From an uncultured Blautia sp. (GTDB lineage: Bacteria > Bacillota_A > Clostridia > Lachnospirales > Lachnospiraceae), in the NCBI GenBank assembly GCA_905209435.1, contig CAJLTE010000020.1, forward strand, positions 1 to 37,929: a stretch of DNA of 37,929 nucleotides. The letters are read 5' to 3'. Under the pieces are notes generated by a model. That model made no database searches and had not been told where the DNA came from. It saw only the letters and a list, made by a program, of their open reading frames with translations. Made by a program: the position numbers and the translations under genes. Positions 17,468 through 24,071 of the stretch are shown here, in pieces (the first letter of the stretch is position 1; every line of letters starts with the position of its first letter).

Positions 17468-18043
17468 TCACTCCAGATTTGCGTGATACTGCCAGAGAGA
17501 TCTCATATCCAGATGTCTCTGCTCAATGATCATCTTCGCAAGTACATCTCCAACCAGCAAAACGGCCTGCTCAAACAAAGAAGTCATCGGCTGGCAGGAA
17601 TCAATTTCGTCTTCCAGATAATTCTTGGTACGGACCGGGATTCTTACCATAAAGTCTGCAATGTCTTTCATCTGACTGTTCGGATTGGAACCGATATGTA
17701 CGATAGTGCAGTCTACCGTTTCTCTTGCTTTCTTTGCAATTCCCAGTGGGAAAAGGGATCCGCCGGAACCAGATCCAACGATCAGCAGATCATCTTTCTT
17801 GATTGCCGGTTCATTGATCTCGCCAACACAGTGAGCCTTGATTCCAAGGTGCGCAAATCTCTTACATACACACTGCAGTGCAAGCATGACACGTCCGACT
17901 CCTACGAAAAATACCTGATCTGCTTTTAGGATTTCCTGTGCAAGTCTCTCCAGAGAAGCAGGATCTACACTCTCCAATGTTTTCTTCAGTTCTGCCAGTA
18001 CTTCTTCACTGGCCTCATCATATCTCTCTGCAAAATCTGACAT
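17468..18043 (-). CDS. SIS-domain sugar isomerase, 6-phospho-3-hexuloisomerase-like
   Basis: This 191-residue single SIS-domain protein resembles PHI (HxlB), which converts D-arabino-hex-3-ulose 6-phosphate to fructose 6-phosphate. Features are ILKADQVFFVGVGRVMLALQCVCKRFAHLG, the SGSGGS phosphate-binding loop, VHIGSNPNSQM and a C-terminal helix (SLFEQAVLLVGDVLAKMI). The start is set at ATG 18043, 9 nt after GGAGG, in place of the TTG nine bases upstream. No hexulose-6-phosphate synthase is nearby, so it probably is not a formaldehyde-fixing partner. With the AlsE-like gene it more likely isomerises an unusual sugar phosphate. The exact substrate is unknown. Confidence 0.85.
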   Translation of the reverse strand: MSDFAERYDEASEEVLAELKKTLESVDPASLERLAQEILKADQVFFVGVGRVMLALQCVCKRFAHLGIKAHCVGEINEPAIKKDDLLIVGSGSGGSLFPLGIAKKARETVDCTIVHIGSNPNSQMKDIADFMVRIPVRTKNYLEDEIDSCQPMTSLFEQAVLLVGDVLAKMIIEQRHLDMRSLWQYHANLE

Positions 18044-18061
18044 TTCTCTCAACCTCCGTTT

Positions 18062-18760
18062 TTACTTTCCGATTACAGATGCACGAAGTTCATTTAACTT
18101 CTTAAGACTCTCTTCCATGTTATTTCTGTTGATACAGGTGCTTCCTGTTACGAAGATATCTACATCATCTTTTCCATAAGTTTCTATATTAAGAGGGGAA
18201 ATTCTTCCATCTACCTCAATCTTTGTGTCCAGTCCTCTGTCATTGATCATCTTTCTCAGCTCTCTGATCTTTCGGTCTGCGTATGTAACCTGTTTCTCAC
18301 CTTTCACAAATGCATATCCCGGATTGATCAGCATCAGAAGAACTGTATCGCATTTTTCCAGTACATATTCCACTTCTGTCAGAGGAGTAGATGGTTTTAA
18401 TGCAACTCCGGCTTTCACACCTTTTGCATGGATCCGGTTGATCATTCCATCAATGTGCGGCTGTGTTTCTCCATGAAAAACGATCTGGTCTACACCAATA
18501 TCCAGAAGTTCGTCTACGAAGAAGTCCTGCTCTGTTACCATCACATGACAATCAAAAAACAGATCCGTTTTTGCTCTTAACTGTCTGACTGTATCAAGTC
18601 CCAGCGGCATGCTCGGACTAAAATGTCCGTCCAGAATATCTACATGCAGCATTTTGATTCCATTGTTTTCCAGTGTCTTTACTTCTCTCTCCAGATTGCA
18701 CATATCCAGGCAGATCAGTGACGGAGAAAGGATACAGGATTCATTCCAGATTTCTTTCAT
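18062..18760 (-). CDS. ribulose-phosphate/allulose-6-phosphate 3-epimerase family protein
   Basis: This 232-residue TIM barrel of the Rpe/AlsE family carries the metal-binding residues of the fold: HVDILDGHFSP (His and Asp), FFDCHVMV (His) and IEVDGR (Asp). It also has AGVALKPSTPL and the phosphate-grip FVTGSTCI. It departs from true Rpe at the NPGYAFVKGEKQ loop (Rpe has PGFGGQ-F), which suggests a specialised epimerase such as allulose-6-phosphate 3-epimerase. Its ATG overlaps the pfkB stop by 4 bp (ATGA), with AAGGAG upstream. In the operon it would hand the phosphorylated ketose on toward fructose 6-phosphate. Confidence 0.9.
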   Translation of the reverse strand: MKEIWNESCILSPSLICLDMCNLEREVKTLENNGIKMLHVDILDGHFSPSMPLGLDTVRQLRAKTDLFFDCHVMVTEQDFFVDELLDIGVDQIVFHGETQPHIDGMINRIHAKGVKAGVALKPSTPLTEVEYVLEKCDTVLLMLINPGYAFVKGEKQVTYADRKIRELRKMINDRGLDTKIEVDGRISPLNIETYGKDDVDIFVTGSTCINRNNMEESLKKLNELRASVIGK

Positions 18761-19701
18761 AATGCATTACTCCTTATCAGTTCTTCTATTTCAGCTCTTG
18801 TCGGCAGTGACGAGATTGCTCCTTTTTTCTGTACACATAAGGCTCCGGAATAATTTCCGTATTCCATTGCTTTTCTCAATGCTTCCTCTGTGATATCAGT
18901 AGTTTTCTTAACTCCCTGGATCAACAGGCTTGAAAGAAAACCACCCCAGAAAGCATCCCCAGCTCCTGTTGCATCTACAGCTTTTACTTTCTTGCCCGGG
19001 ATGGAGAATACCTCTCCTTTAAAGAAAACTTTCGCTCCCTCGCTTCCCAGTGTGAGGACTACAGTTGTAAGTTCATTCTCCTGCATTACTTTCTCAATGT
19101 TGTCCTCCCCTCCAACCATGTCCAGTTCTTCCTCTGAAATCTTAAGGATATCTACATATGGGAGGATTTCATGTACTGCATTGATACATTTATCTTTCTC
19201 ATCCTTCCACATCAGATTTCGATAGTTGATATCGAAACTTACAATTTTCTCCTGATGGTGTCCGTACTGCATCGCCTTTCGTGTTGCGCTTGCAACCGGC
19301 TCTGCAGATAAGGAACAGGAACCTGCGTGAATGATCGTTGAATCATCAATATCTTTCTCTTTCACATCGGTTGTTCTCAGAAACATATCTGCTCCAGGCT
19401 TTCTTGCAAATGTAAATGTTCTCTCACCATTCTCTGCAAGTGATACAAAAGCCATTGTTGTAATCGCGTCTTCGCATAAGTTATCACAGATTACTTTTAC
19501 ATGTTCTTTTTTCAATGTATCTACCAGAAAACGCCCAAAGTCATCATCTCCAACCTTGCAGCACATTCCGGTCTCAAGTCCGTTTCTGGCCGCTGCAATG
19601 GCCACATTTGCAGGTGCACCGCCTGCATTCCTTATATATTCACCCTCTTTTTCACCAGATATAAAGTCAATCACCATTTCTCCAATACTGTATATGTCCA
19701 T
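18757..19701 (-). CDS. PfkB-family sugar kinase (fructokinase-like)
   Basis: This 314-residue ribokinase-superfamily kinase is the first gene of the sugar operon and would phosphorylate the intracellular ketose with ATP. It shows the GEMVIDF start, NAGGAPANVAIAAARNG (substrate side), CKVGDDDFGRFL, the anion-hole/catalytic motif DATGAGDAFWGGF near residue 250, and AMEYGNYSGALCVQKKGA. GGGAGG stands before ATG 19701, and the consensus promoter is only 30 bp further upstream. It overlaps the epimerase gene by 4 bp. The closest named class is fructokinase, but allulose, tagatose or xylulose are also plausible. Confidence 0.92.
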   Translation of the reverse strand: MDIYSIGEMVIDFISGEKEGEYIRNAGGAPANVAIAAARNGLETGMCCKVGDDDFGRFLVDTLKKEHVKVICDNLCEDAITTMAFVSLAENGERTFTFARKPGADMFLRTTDVKEKDIDDSTIIHAGSCSLSAEPVASATRKAMQYGHHQEKIVSFDINYRNLMWKDEKDKCINAVHEILPYVDILKISEEELDMVGGEDNIEKVMQENELTTVVLTLGSEGAKVFFKGEVFSIPGKKVKAVDATGAGDAFWGGFLSSLLIQGVKKTTDITEEALRKAMEYGNYSGALCVQKKGAISSLPTRAEIEELIRSNAL

Positions 19702-19721
19702 GTCGTTCCTCCCTTCGTTAT

Positions 19722-19799
19722 CTTTAACTGCATTATAGCACGCTATTTAGTAATGTCAAGACACTATATTTGTTTTCATCACTTTTCATATAGTTAAAG
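19722..19799. promoter_or_regulatory. paired inverted operator-like sites flanking the promoter
   Basis: CTTTAACT (19722-19729) and its exact reverse complement AGTTAAAG (19792-19799) lie on either side of the -10/-35 boxes, 70 bp apart (about 6.7 helical turns). A second inverted pair, ACTATAT (19772-19778) / ATATAGT (19788-19794), overlaps the distal site. The layout would suit a looping ROK repressor. Binding is inferred. Confidence 0.5.
19732..19759 (-). promoter_or_regulatory. sigma-A promoter of the sugar operon
   Basis: TTGACA (19759-19754) and TATAAT (19737-19732) with 16 bp spacing match both consensus hexamers perfectly. It drives the eight genes down to the terminator at 11687. 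A promoter this strong is usually held by a repressor; the ROK protein just upstream is the obvious candidate. Confidence 0.9.
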
Positions 19800-20020
19800 C
19801 ACTGATTTTATGCTGTTTTCACAATATTTTTCCAGAATTGTATCTTCCATATTGATTCTATTTATTCTACTTTTTTGTTCGTTTTGTAGGTATTTCAGTT
19901 ATTTTAGTTATTTCAAATTACTTTATATTATCAATTTCTTATAGTCTGAAAGCCAGACCACCAAAAACACTCTCTTCATGGCTTACTCATAACCCAACAA
20001 CTGCCTCTCTGTTTATCACA

Positions 20021-20086
20021 AAAAAAAGAATCCTGATAACGTTTCAGACAGAATCATCATCTATCTTCCACTTATCAGGATTCTTT
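20021..20086. terminator. bidirectional intrinsic terminator
   Basis: AAAGAATCCTGATAA pairs with TTATCAGGATTCTTT (about 14 bp) across a 32-nt loop. It is flanked by a run of A at 20021-20027 (U-run on the minus strand) and TTTTT on the plus strand. It ends ROK repressor transcription before the operon promoter. Confidence 0.8.
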
Positions 20087-20118
20087 TTATATGAATATGT
20101 GTATAGCTTACATAAATA

Positions 20119-20145
20119 ATTACTGCTCACTCTGTTCTCAGTAAT
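20119..20145 (+). repeat. 27-nt hairpin element, copy 1
   Basis: ATTACTG and CAGTAAT form a perfect 7-bp stem around a 13-nt loop (CTCACTCTGTTCT). The same 7-13-7 architecture with a related loop is found at 23978-24004, 27384-27410 and 33423-33449. Confidence 0.75.
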
Positions 20146-20170
20146 ACATTTTACGTTGTATATCTCGATA

Positions 20171-20193
20171 TTTTGACATATCACATGTCAAAA
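20171..20193. promoter_or_regulatory. perfect 9-bp inverted repeat
   Basis: TTTTGACAT and ATGTCAAAA flank the 5-nt loop ATCAC, 47 bp after the ROK repressor stop. No T-run follows, so an operator or mRNA 3'-end stabiliser is as likely as a terminator. Confidence 0.45.
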
Positions 20194-20239
20194 CACCTCA
20201 TGGGATAGCAGCATATGAACAATCACCATAACGATCCGA

Positions 20240-21385
20240 CTAAAACATTTCCCCCTGAAAATACTTGGTCAACATATTGCAGACCGCCCCCATAACCGCC
20301 GTCGTCTCAGAATAAAACGCCGGAACCACACGAATCTTTGTCTGCTTATTGCTAAATTTCCTGCTGTTAATCTCCTCCTCCAGCATATGTAGATACTTCT
20401 CCGGCCACCATGCACCGTTATGCCCCAGAATAATAAGCTCCGGATTCAGAATATTCACCGCACTCACTAACCCGGCCGCAAGTTTTTCCACCAGATCCTC
20501 AAAAATCGCACTGATTTCCGGCTGCTCCCAAAGCTGGCAGAACGTCTTATAATCATAAAACTTCCCTGTCGCTTCCCTCATACGTTTCAACACAGTCGCT
20601 GAATTAAGATAAAGTTCCAGGCATCCCTTATTTCCACAAACACACCGCTCTCCCTTATAATCAATGGACAAATGTCCGATCTCCGGTGTATATCCCGAAC
20701 TGCTCTGATACGTCTCATTATCTACAATAATTCCACATCCAACACCATTCGCAAGCCCGATCAGTAAAATATCCTTACTGTCCCGTCCATTTCCAAACAT
20801 CTTCTCAGCCAGCGCTGCACTCTGATTATCATTATCACACACAACCGGAAGACCATATCTCTCCTTCAGCAACTGCATCACCGGCACATCATGAATTCCA
20901 TTGAAATACGGCGGTGCCTCGATCACACCCTCAATCACATCCAACGGTCCAACAGACGCAACACCAATCCCACTAACATTCTCCGCACCATAAAGCATCT
21001 GATCCACAAGACTGTAAACCGTCTCCATCAATTCCTCTTTATCCTTCCAGTTCTGATACACCTTCTTATGCTGCAGAATCTCCAGCTTCATATTACACAA
21101 AACCGCCTCACAATAATCCCTCATAATCAGAACCCCAATCACAAGCGGCGCAGTCTCCGCAATATCCAGCCCAATCGGATTCCTCCCCAGCTCCGCATTC
21201 TCCTGCTTCCTAGTCTCAATCAGAAAACCACTCTCCATCAACTCCGTAACCATCTTAGAAATCGCCGTCTTCGTCACTCCCATAGCCTTAGACAACTCAA
21301 TCCTGGACCCACACCGTCCCGTAGCAATCAACCTCAGAACAGTCCCCCTGTTTTTCCTCTTCATATCTTCTCTATCTGCATTCAC
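20240..21385 (-). CDS. ROK-family transcriptional repressor (NagC/XylR type)
   Basis: This 381-residue protein has an N-terminal winged helix-turn-helix (about 12-60: RGTVLRLIATGRCGSRIELSKAMGVTKTAISKMVTELMESGFL) and a C-terminal ROK sugar-binding domain. The zinc motif CVCGNKGCLE, EIGHLSI and the catalytic-type DNDNQSAAL are visible. It lies upstream of and on the same strand as the sugar operon, separated by a terminator, and probably represses the promoter at 19732-19759 until the sugar or its phosphate binds. The start region (ATG 21385) has only a weak AGAGAG site; an ATG at 21364 is possible. Confidence 0.9.
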   Translation of the reverse strand: MNADREDMKRKNRGTVLRLIATGRCGSRIELSKAMGVTKTAISKMVTELMESGFLIETRKQENAELGRNPIGLDIAETAPLVIGVLIMRDYCEAVLCNMKLEILQHKKVYQNWKDKEELMETVYSLVDQMLYGAENVSGIGVASVGPLDVIEGVIEAPPYFNGIHDVPVMQLLKERYGLPVVCDNDNQSAALAEKMFGNGRDSKDILLIGLANGVGCGIIVDNETYQSSSGYTPEIGHLSIDYKGERCVCGNKGCLELYLNSATVLKRMREATGKFYDYKTFCQLWEQPEISAIFEDLVEKLAAGLVSAVNILNPELIILGHNGAWWPEKYLHMLEEEINSRKFSNKQTKIRVVPAFYSETTAVMGAVCNMLTKYFQGEMF

Positions 21386-21558
21386 GTTCTCTCTACAACT
21401 CCCATTCCAAAATATCTTTCCAATTCAAATCTACTATTTTCCATACCATCATAACCATATTCCATTCAAAAATCAAGTCAGTTTACTAACATATTTCACG
21501 CTAAATTTCTCTCTCCCTTTTATACCTCCAACCATCTTCCCCCCACCACAACTCCGCA

Positions 21559-21585
21559 AGAATTTTGCGCAAAGCACAAAATTCT
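21559..21585. repeat. perfect 9-bp inverted repeat upstream of the ROK gene
   Basis: AGAATTTTG and CAAAATTCT enclose CGCAAAGCA. It lies 174 bp upstream of the ROK start and 40 bp from the long palindrome. No T-tract follows. It may be an operator or simple secondary structure. Confidence 0.4.
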
Positions 21586-21625
21586 AAGACATACTTCTAT
21601 ACTTCTTTTCCACATCCAACACACA

Positions 21626-21830
21626 GCGCCGAAAAATAGTTTATTTCGTGTGCATTTGCAGGATACTTAGATATTCTAAGCTGACAAAAATCTGCGTTAT
21701 GAGTAAAATGACACACTGTCTGAGCCGCAGGCGAGTTTGTGTCATTTTACTCATGCTTTTAGCAGATTTTTGCCAGCTTAGAATATCTTAGTGTCCGAAA
21801 CCGCACACGAAATAAACTATTTTTCGGCGC
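21626..21830. repeat. 205-bp near-perfect palindrome without an ORF
   Basis: The arms start with 28 identical inverted bases (GCGCCGAAAAATAG through CGTGTGC at 21626-21653, mirrored at 21803-21830). After a 6-7-nt mismatch come a 16/17 match (21666-21683 with 21773-21790), an 11-bp perfect match (21684-21694 with 21762-21772) and a 17-bp perfect match (ATGAGTAAAATGACACA at 21699-21715 with 21738-21754). The loop is about 22 nt and GC-rich. The outer ends GCGCC/GGCGC are exact. No transposase and no clear target-site duplication are seen. It lies between tcdA and the ROK gene. Confidence 0.92.
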
Positions 21831-21839
21831 GTCCCTGAT

Positions 21840-21882
21840 AAAAAAAGATGTGCACCATACCACCTCTGGTACAACGCACATC
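21840..21882 (-). terminator. intrinsic terminator of tcdA
   Basis: On the minus strand GATGTGC (21882-21876) pairs with GCACATC (21853-21847), with inner TACC/GGTA pairing. A run of seven T follows at 21846-21840. It begins 16 nt after the tcdA stop codon. Confidence 0.85.
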
Positions 21883-21897
21883 CCAAATAACCTCTTC

Positions 21898-22662
21898 CTA
21901 TCTTCTACACTCCGCAGTCAAATCTTTAATAACCTCTCCCGCAATGATCAATCCCACCACAGACGGCACAAACGCCACACTACCAGGAATATCCCTGCGC
22001 TCCGTACACTTATGCTTCGCCCCCGGAGGACAAATACAATGCGATCTGCAGCTAATCGCCATATCCTCAATCGGCCTGATCGGCTGCTCCTCAGAATAAA
22101 CCACCTTCAGCTTCTTAACCCCACGCTTCTTCAACTCCCTGCGCATAACCTTCGCCAACGGACACACCTTCGTCTTATAAATATCCGCTACACGAAACGC
22201 ACTCGCATCCAGCTTATTTCCAGCACCCATACTGCTGATGATCGGAGTCCCGGACTCTTTGGCTCGCATGATCAGTTCAATCTTCGCAGTCACAGTATCC
22301 ACTGCATCCACCACATAATCATACTCACTAAAATCAAAATCTGCCGCATTCTCCGGAAGATAAAAGCACTTATGGATTCTCACATCTGCCTTCGGATTAA
22401 TTTCCAGGATCCTGTCTCTCATTACCTCAGCCTTGTACTGGCCTACTGTCTTTCTGGTAGCAATGATCTGTCTGTTAAGATTAGTCAGGCATACCTTGTC
22501 ATCATCGACCAGATCAAAAGAATATACGCCGCTTCTCGCAAGTGCTTCGCAAACATATCCTCCAACCCCTCCGATTCCAAATACTGCCACTCGGGAGTTC
22601 TCCAGTTTATTCATTGCTTCTTTTCCCAGAAGAAGCTCTGTTCTTGAAAATTGATTCAGCAT
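21898..22662 (-). CDS. tcdA: TcdA, tRNA threonylcarbamoyladenosine dehydratase
   Basis: This 254-residue E1/ThiF-like enzyme uses ATP to cyclise t6A to ct6A at position 37 of ANN-decoding tRNAs. The nucleotide-binding loop GIGGVGGYVCEALARSG is at residues 29-45, followed by DDDKVCLTNLNRQ, VVDAVDTVTAKIEL and ISSMGAGNKLDAS. A Cys-rich patch (RSHCICPPGAKHKC) near residue 220 and CPLAKVMRRELKKRGV (catalytic Cys region) fit TcdA. TGGAGG sits 6 nt before the ATG. It has its own terminator. MoeB/ThiF is less likely because no ThiS, MoaD or JAB partner is nearby. Confidence 0.9.
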   Translation of the reverse strand: MLNQFSRTELLLGKEAMNKLENSRVAVFGIGGVGGYVCEALARSGVYSFDLVDDDKVCLTNLNRQIIATRKTVGQYKAEVMRDRILEINPKADVRIHKCFYLPENAADFDFSEYDYVVDAVDTVTAKIELIMRAKESGTPIISSMGAGNKLDASAFRVADIYKTKVCPLAKVMRRELKKRGVKKLKVVYSEEQPIRPIEDMAISCRSHCICPPGAKHKCTERRDIPGSVAFVPSVVGLIIAGEVIKDLTAECRR

Positions 22663-22743
22663 AGTTCCTCCATTTCACTTTTTTGTTCTGTCCGGTCACT
22701 ATCATGATCAGAACAGCAACCGCCTTTTATCTTCTGCTATTAC

Positions 22744-22941
22744 TTACGCTGCCATTTTAAATATCTGATAATCGTCTCTGGATTGAACCACAGATTCTGT
22801 GTCATTCTTCTCCATTTCCTCTCTCATTCTTCCAACCCTGTTACCCGTAATATAGGCTGCTCTGCACGCCAGGATCAGGAAAACGATCAGCAAAAACCAG
22901 AACCAGATTCTTCTTTTGTTTTTTATAATCAACCGCTTCAT
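22744..22941 (-). CDS. small single-pass membrane protein, hypothetical
   Basis: This 65-residue ORF has a basic N-terminus (MKRLIIKNKRRIW), one strong transmembrane helix (about 13-32, WFWFLLIVFLILACRAAYI) and an acidic tail. The topology looks real, but the ribosome-binding site is poorly placed: AGAGGA is 16 nt from this ATG. The same AGAGGA is ideally spaced from ATG 22957, which opens an overlapping frame of 37 codons (MAYNYEAVDYKKQ...). Either product, or translational coupling between the two, is possible. The gene lies between a terminator after the ROK kinase and tcdA. Confidence 0.45.
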   Translation of the reverse strand: MKRLIIKNKRRIWFWFLLIVFLILACRAAYITGNRVGRMREEMEKNDTESVVQSRDDYQIFKMAA

Positions 22942-22969
22942 AGTTATACGCCATTTTCCTCTTAAAAAT

Positions 22970-22994
22970 TAGTGCAGGAGGATTTCTCCTCCTG
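22970..22994 (-). terminator. GAAA-capped terminator after the ROK kinase gene
   Basis: On the minus strand CAGGAGGA and TCCTCCTG form a perfect 8-bp stem with a GAAA tetraloop (22994-22975). CACTAATTTTT follows. The stem strand contains an AGGAGG-like sequence that is therefore masked. Confidence 0.7.
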
Positions 22995-23018
22995 TCAGAT
23001 AACTCTGTGTAACCTCAG

Positions 23019-23909
23019 TTACTTCGAAAAAGCAAGATACGCTGCTCCGATCAGTCCAGAGTCTTCATTTAATGTAGATTTTCTTACTTTAATAAATGGT
23101 CTCTGCGCTTCATAAACTTTGCTCTTAACCAGTTCTTCCACTTCCTGCACAAAACCGTCTACCTTAATTGCTACTGATCCACCCAGAATTACGATATCCG
23201 GGTCAACAAGATTATAAATCGCCGCGATGAAATTGGCAAGATGAACTTTTGCATCTTTCATAATTTTCTGCGCTGTTTCATTTCCTGATAGCGCCAGATC
23301 ATTAACTTCACCCGCATGTTTTACATCCAAGCCTGCTTTTCTAGCTCTTACTGTAATGGCAGTTCCACTACTGATTGCCTCAATTCCGCCTGGAAGAATC
23401 GTTCCGTGAGACGGACCGTCCTGCATCATGATCGTATTCTCTACTTCATTCGCCCATCCATGAGCTCCCTGATAAATCTTCTTATCGATTACAAAGCCTG
23501 ATCCGATTCCTGTAGAAATAGTTAAAAACTGAACAAATCTGTAATTTTTTCCCTCTCCCGCCACAGCCTCGGCAAGAGCAGCCAGATTTCCGTCATTGTT
23601 CAGATATACCGGAATATGGATCATATCCCTCAGTTTCTGAGCTACCGGTAAATGATACCAGTCTCCTCTGATATTCGGAGGTGTGATAATCTTCTCATTT
23701 ACCAGATCAAGCGGTCCGGGGCAGGACATTCCCGCACCCACAATTTCGCAATCGTATCCTTTAATCACATCTGCAATCTTTCCCAGTGTTTCCTCCGGAC
23801 TCTCCGGATTTGTAGGAAATTGCTGTCTGTCAGTGATTTCCAGATTCTCATTAACAAGTGCAACTCTCGTATTTGTTCCACCGATATCAATAGCTACTGC
23901 ATATCTCAT
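23019..23909 (-). CDS. ROK-family sugar kinase (glucokinase-like)
   Basis: This 296-residue ROK protein lacks a helix-turn-helix and is therefore a kinase. It has the phosphate loop AIDIGGTNTRVALV (residues 5-18), CPGPLD, the catalytic NNDGNLAALAEA (Asp in NDGN), STGIGSGFVID and a C-terminal VILGGSVAIK. The usual zinc motif CxCGxxGCxE is absent; GWANEVENT and GGIEAISSGTAI occupy that place. It probably phosphorylates glucose or mannose released by the alpha-mannosidase encoded upstream on the same strand. GGGGAA precedes the ATG, behind a hairpin at 23924-23947 whose loop carries CGGGGA. A separate promoter may lie near 23960. Confidence 0.9.
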   Translation of the reverse strand: MRYAVAIDIGGTNTRVALVNENLEITDRQQFPTNPESPEETLGKIADVIKGYDCEIVGAGMSCPGPLDLVNEKIITPPNIRGDWYHLPVAQKLRDMIHIPVYLNNDGNLAALAEAVAGEGKNYRFVQFLTISTGIGSGFVIDKKIYQGAHGWANEVENTIMMQDGPSHGTILPGGIEAISSGTAITVRARKAGLDVKHAGEVNDLALSGNETAQKIMKDAKVHLANFIAAIYNLVDPDIVILGGSVAIKVDGFVQEVEELVKSKVYEAQRPFIKVRKSTLNEDSGLIGAAYLAFSK

Positions 23910-23977
23910 AATAAATTCCCCATCTGTATTTTTCCCCGAAAATACAGTTTTCCCTTTCTTTTATATAATATTTTGCT

Positions 23978-24004
23978 GTTACTGAATATGGAATAAACAG
24001 TAAC
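23978..24004 (-). repeat. 27-nt hairpin element, copy 2 (opposite orientation)
   Basis: On the minus strand GTTACTG and CAGTAAC form a 7-bp stem around the loop TTTATTCCATATT. It is homologous in length and loop pattern to the three plus-oriented copies. It sits between the GH38 gene and the ROK kinase, just upstream of a TATATAA sequence that could serve as a -10 box. Confidence 0.75.
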
Positions 24005-24071
24005 GCTTTAGCTACGCCTAGTACATCATTTCACCTGTGCGATCAGGATCGCAGGCAAGTAAACGGCATAA

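Noticed and set aside
17468..18760. Ribulose monophosphate formaldehyde-fixation pair (HPS-PHI)
   Set aside because: The TIM-barrel partner has the Rpe/AlsE metal motif HVDILDG and VDG, not the hexulose-phosphate synthase signature. Nothing else suggests formaldehyde use.
21626..21830. Simple intrinsic terminator
   Set aside because: The arms are about 90 nt, far longer than a terminator, with no T-run at either end. tcdA already has a normal terminator at 21840-21882.
21850..22647. 265-codon plus-strand ORF opposite tcdA
   Set aside because: Arg/His/Ile/Leu-rich shadow; the minus-strand tcdA carries all conserved motifs, a ribosome-binding site and a terminator.
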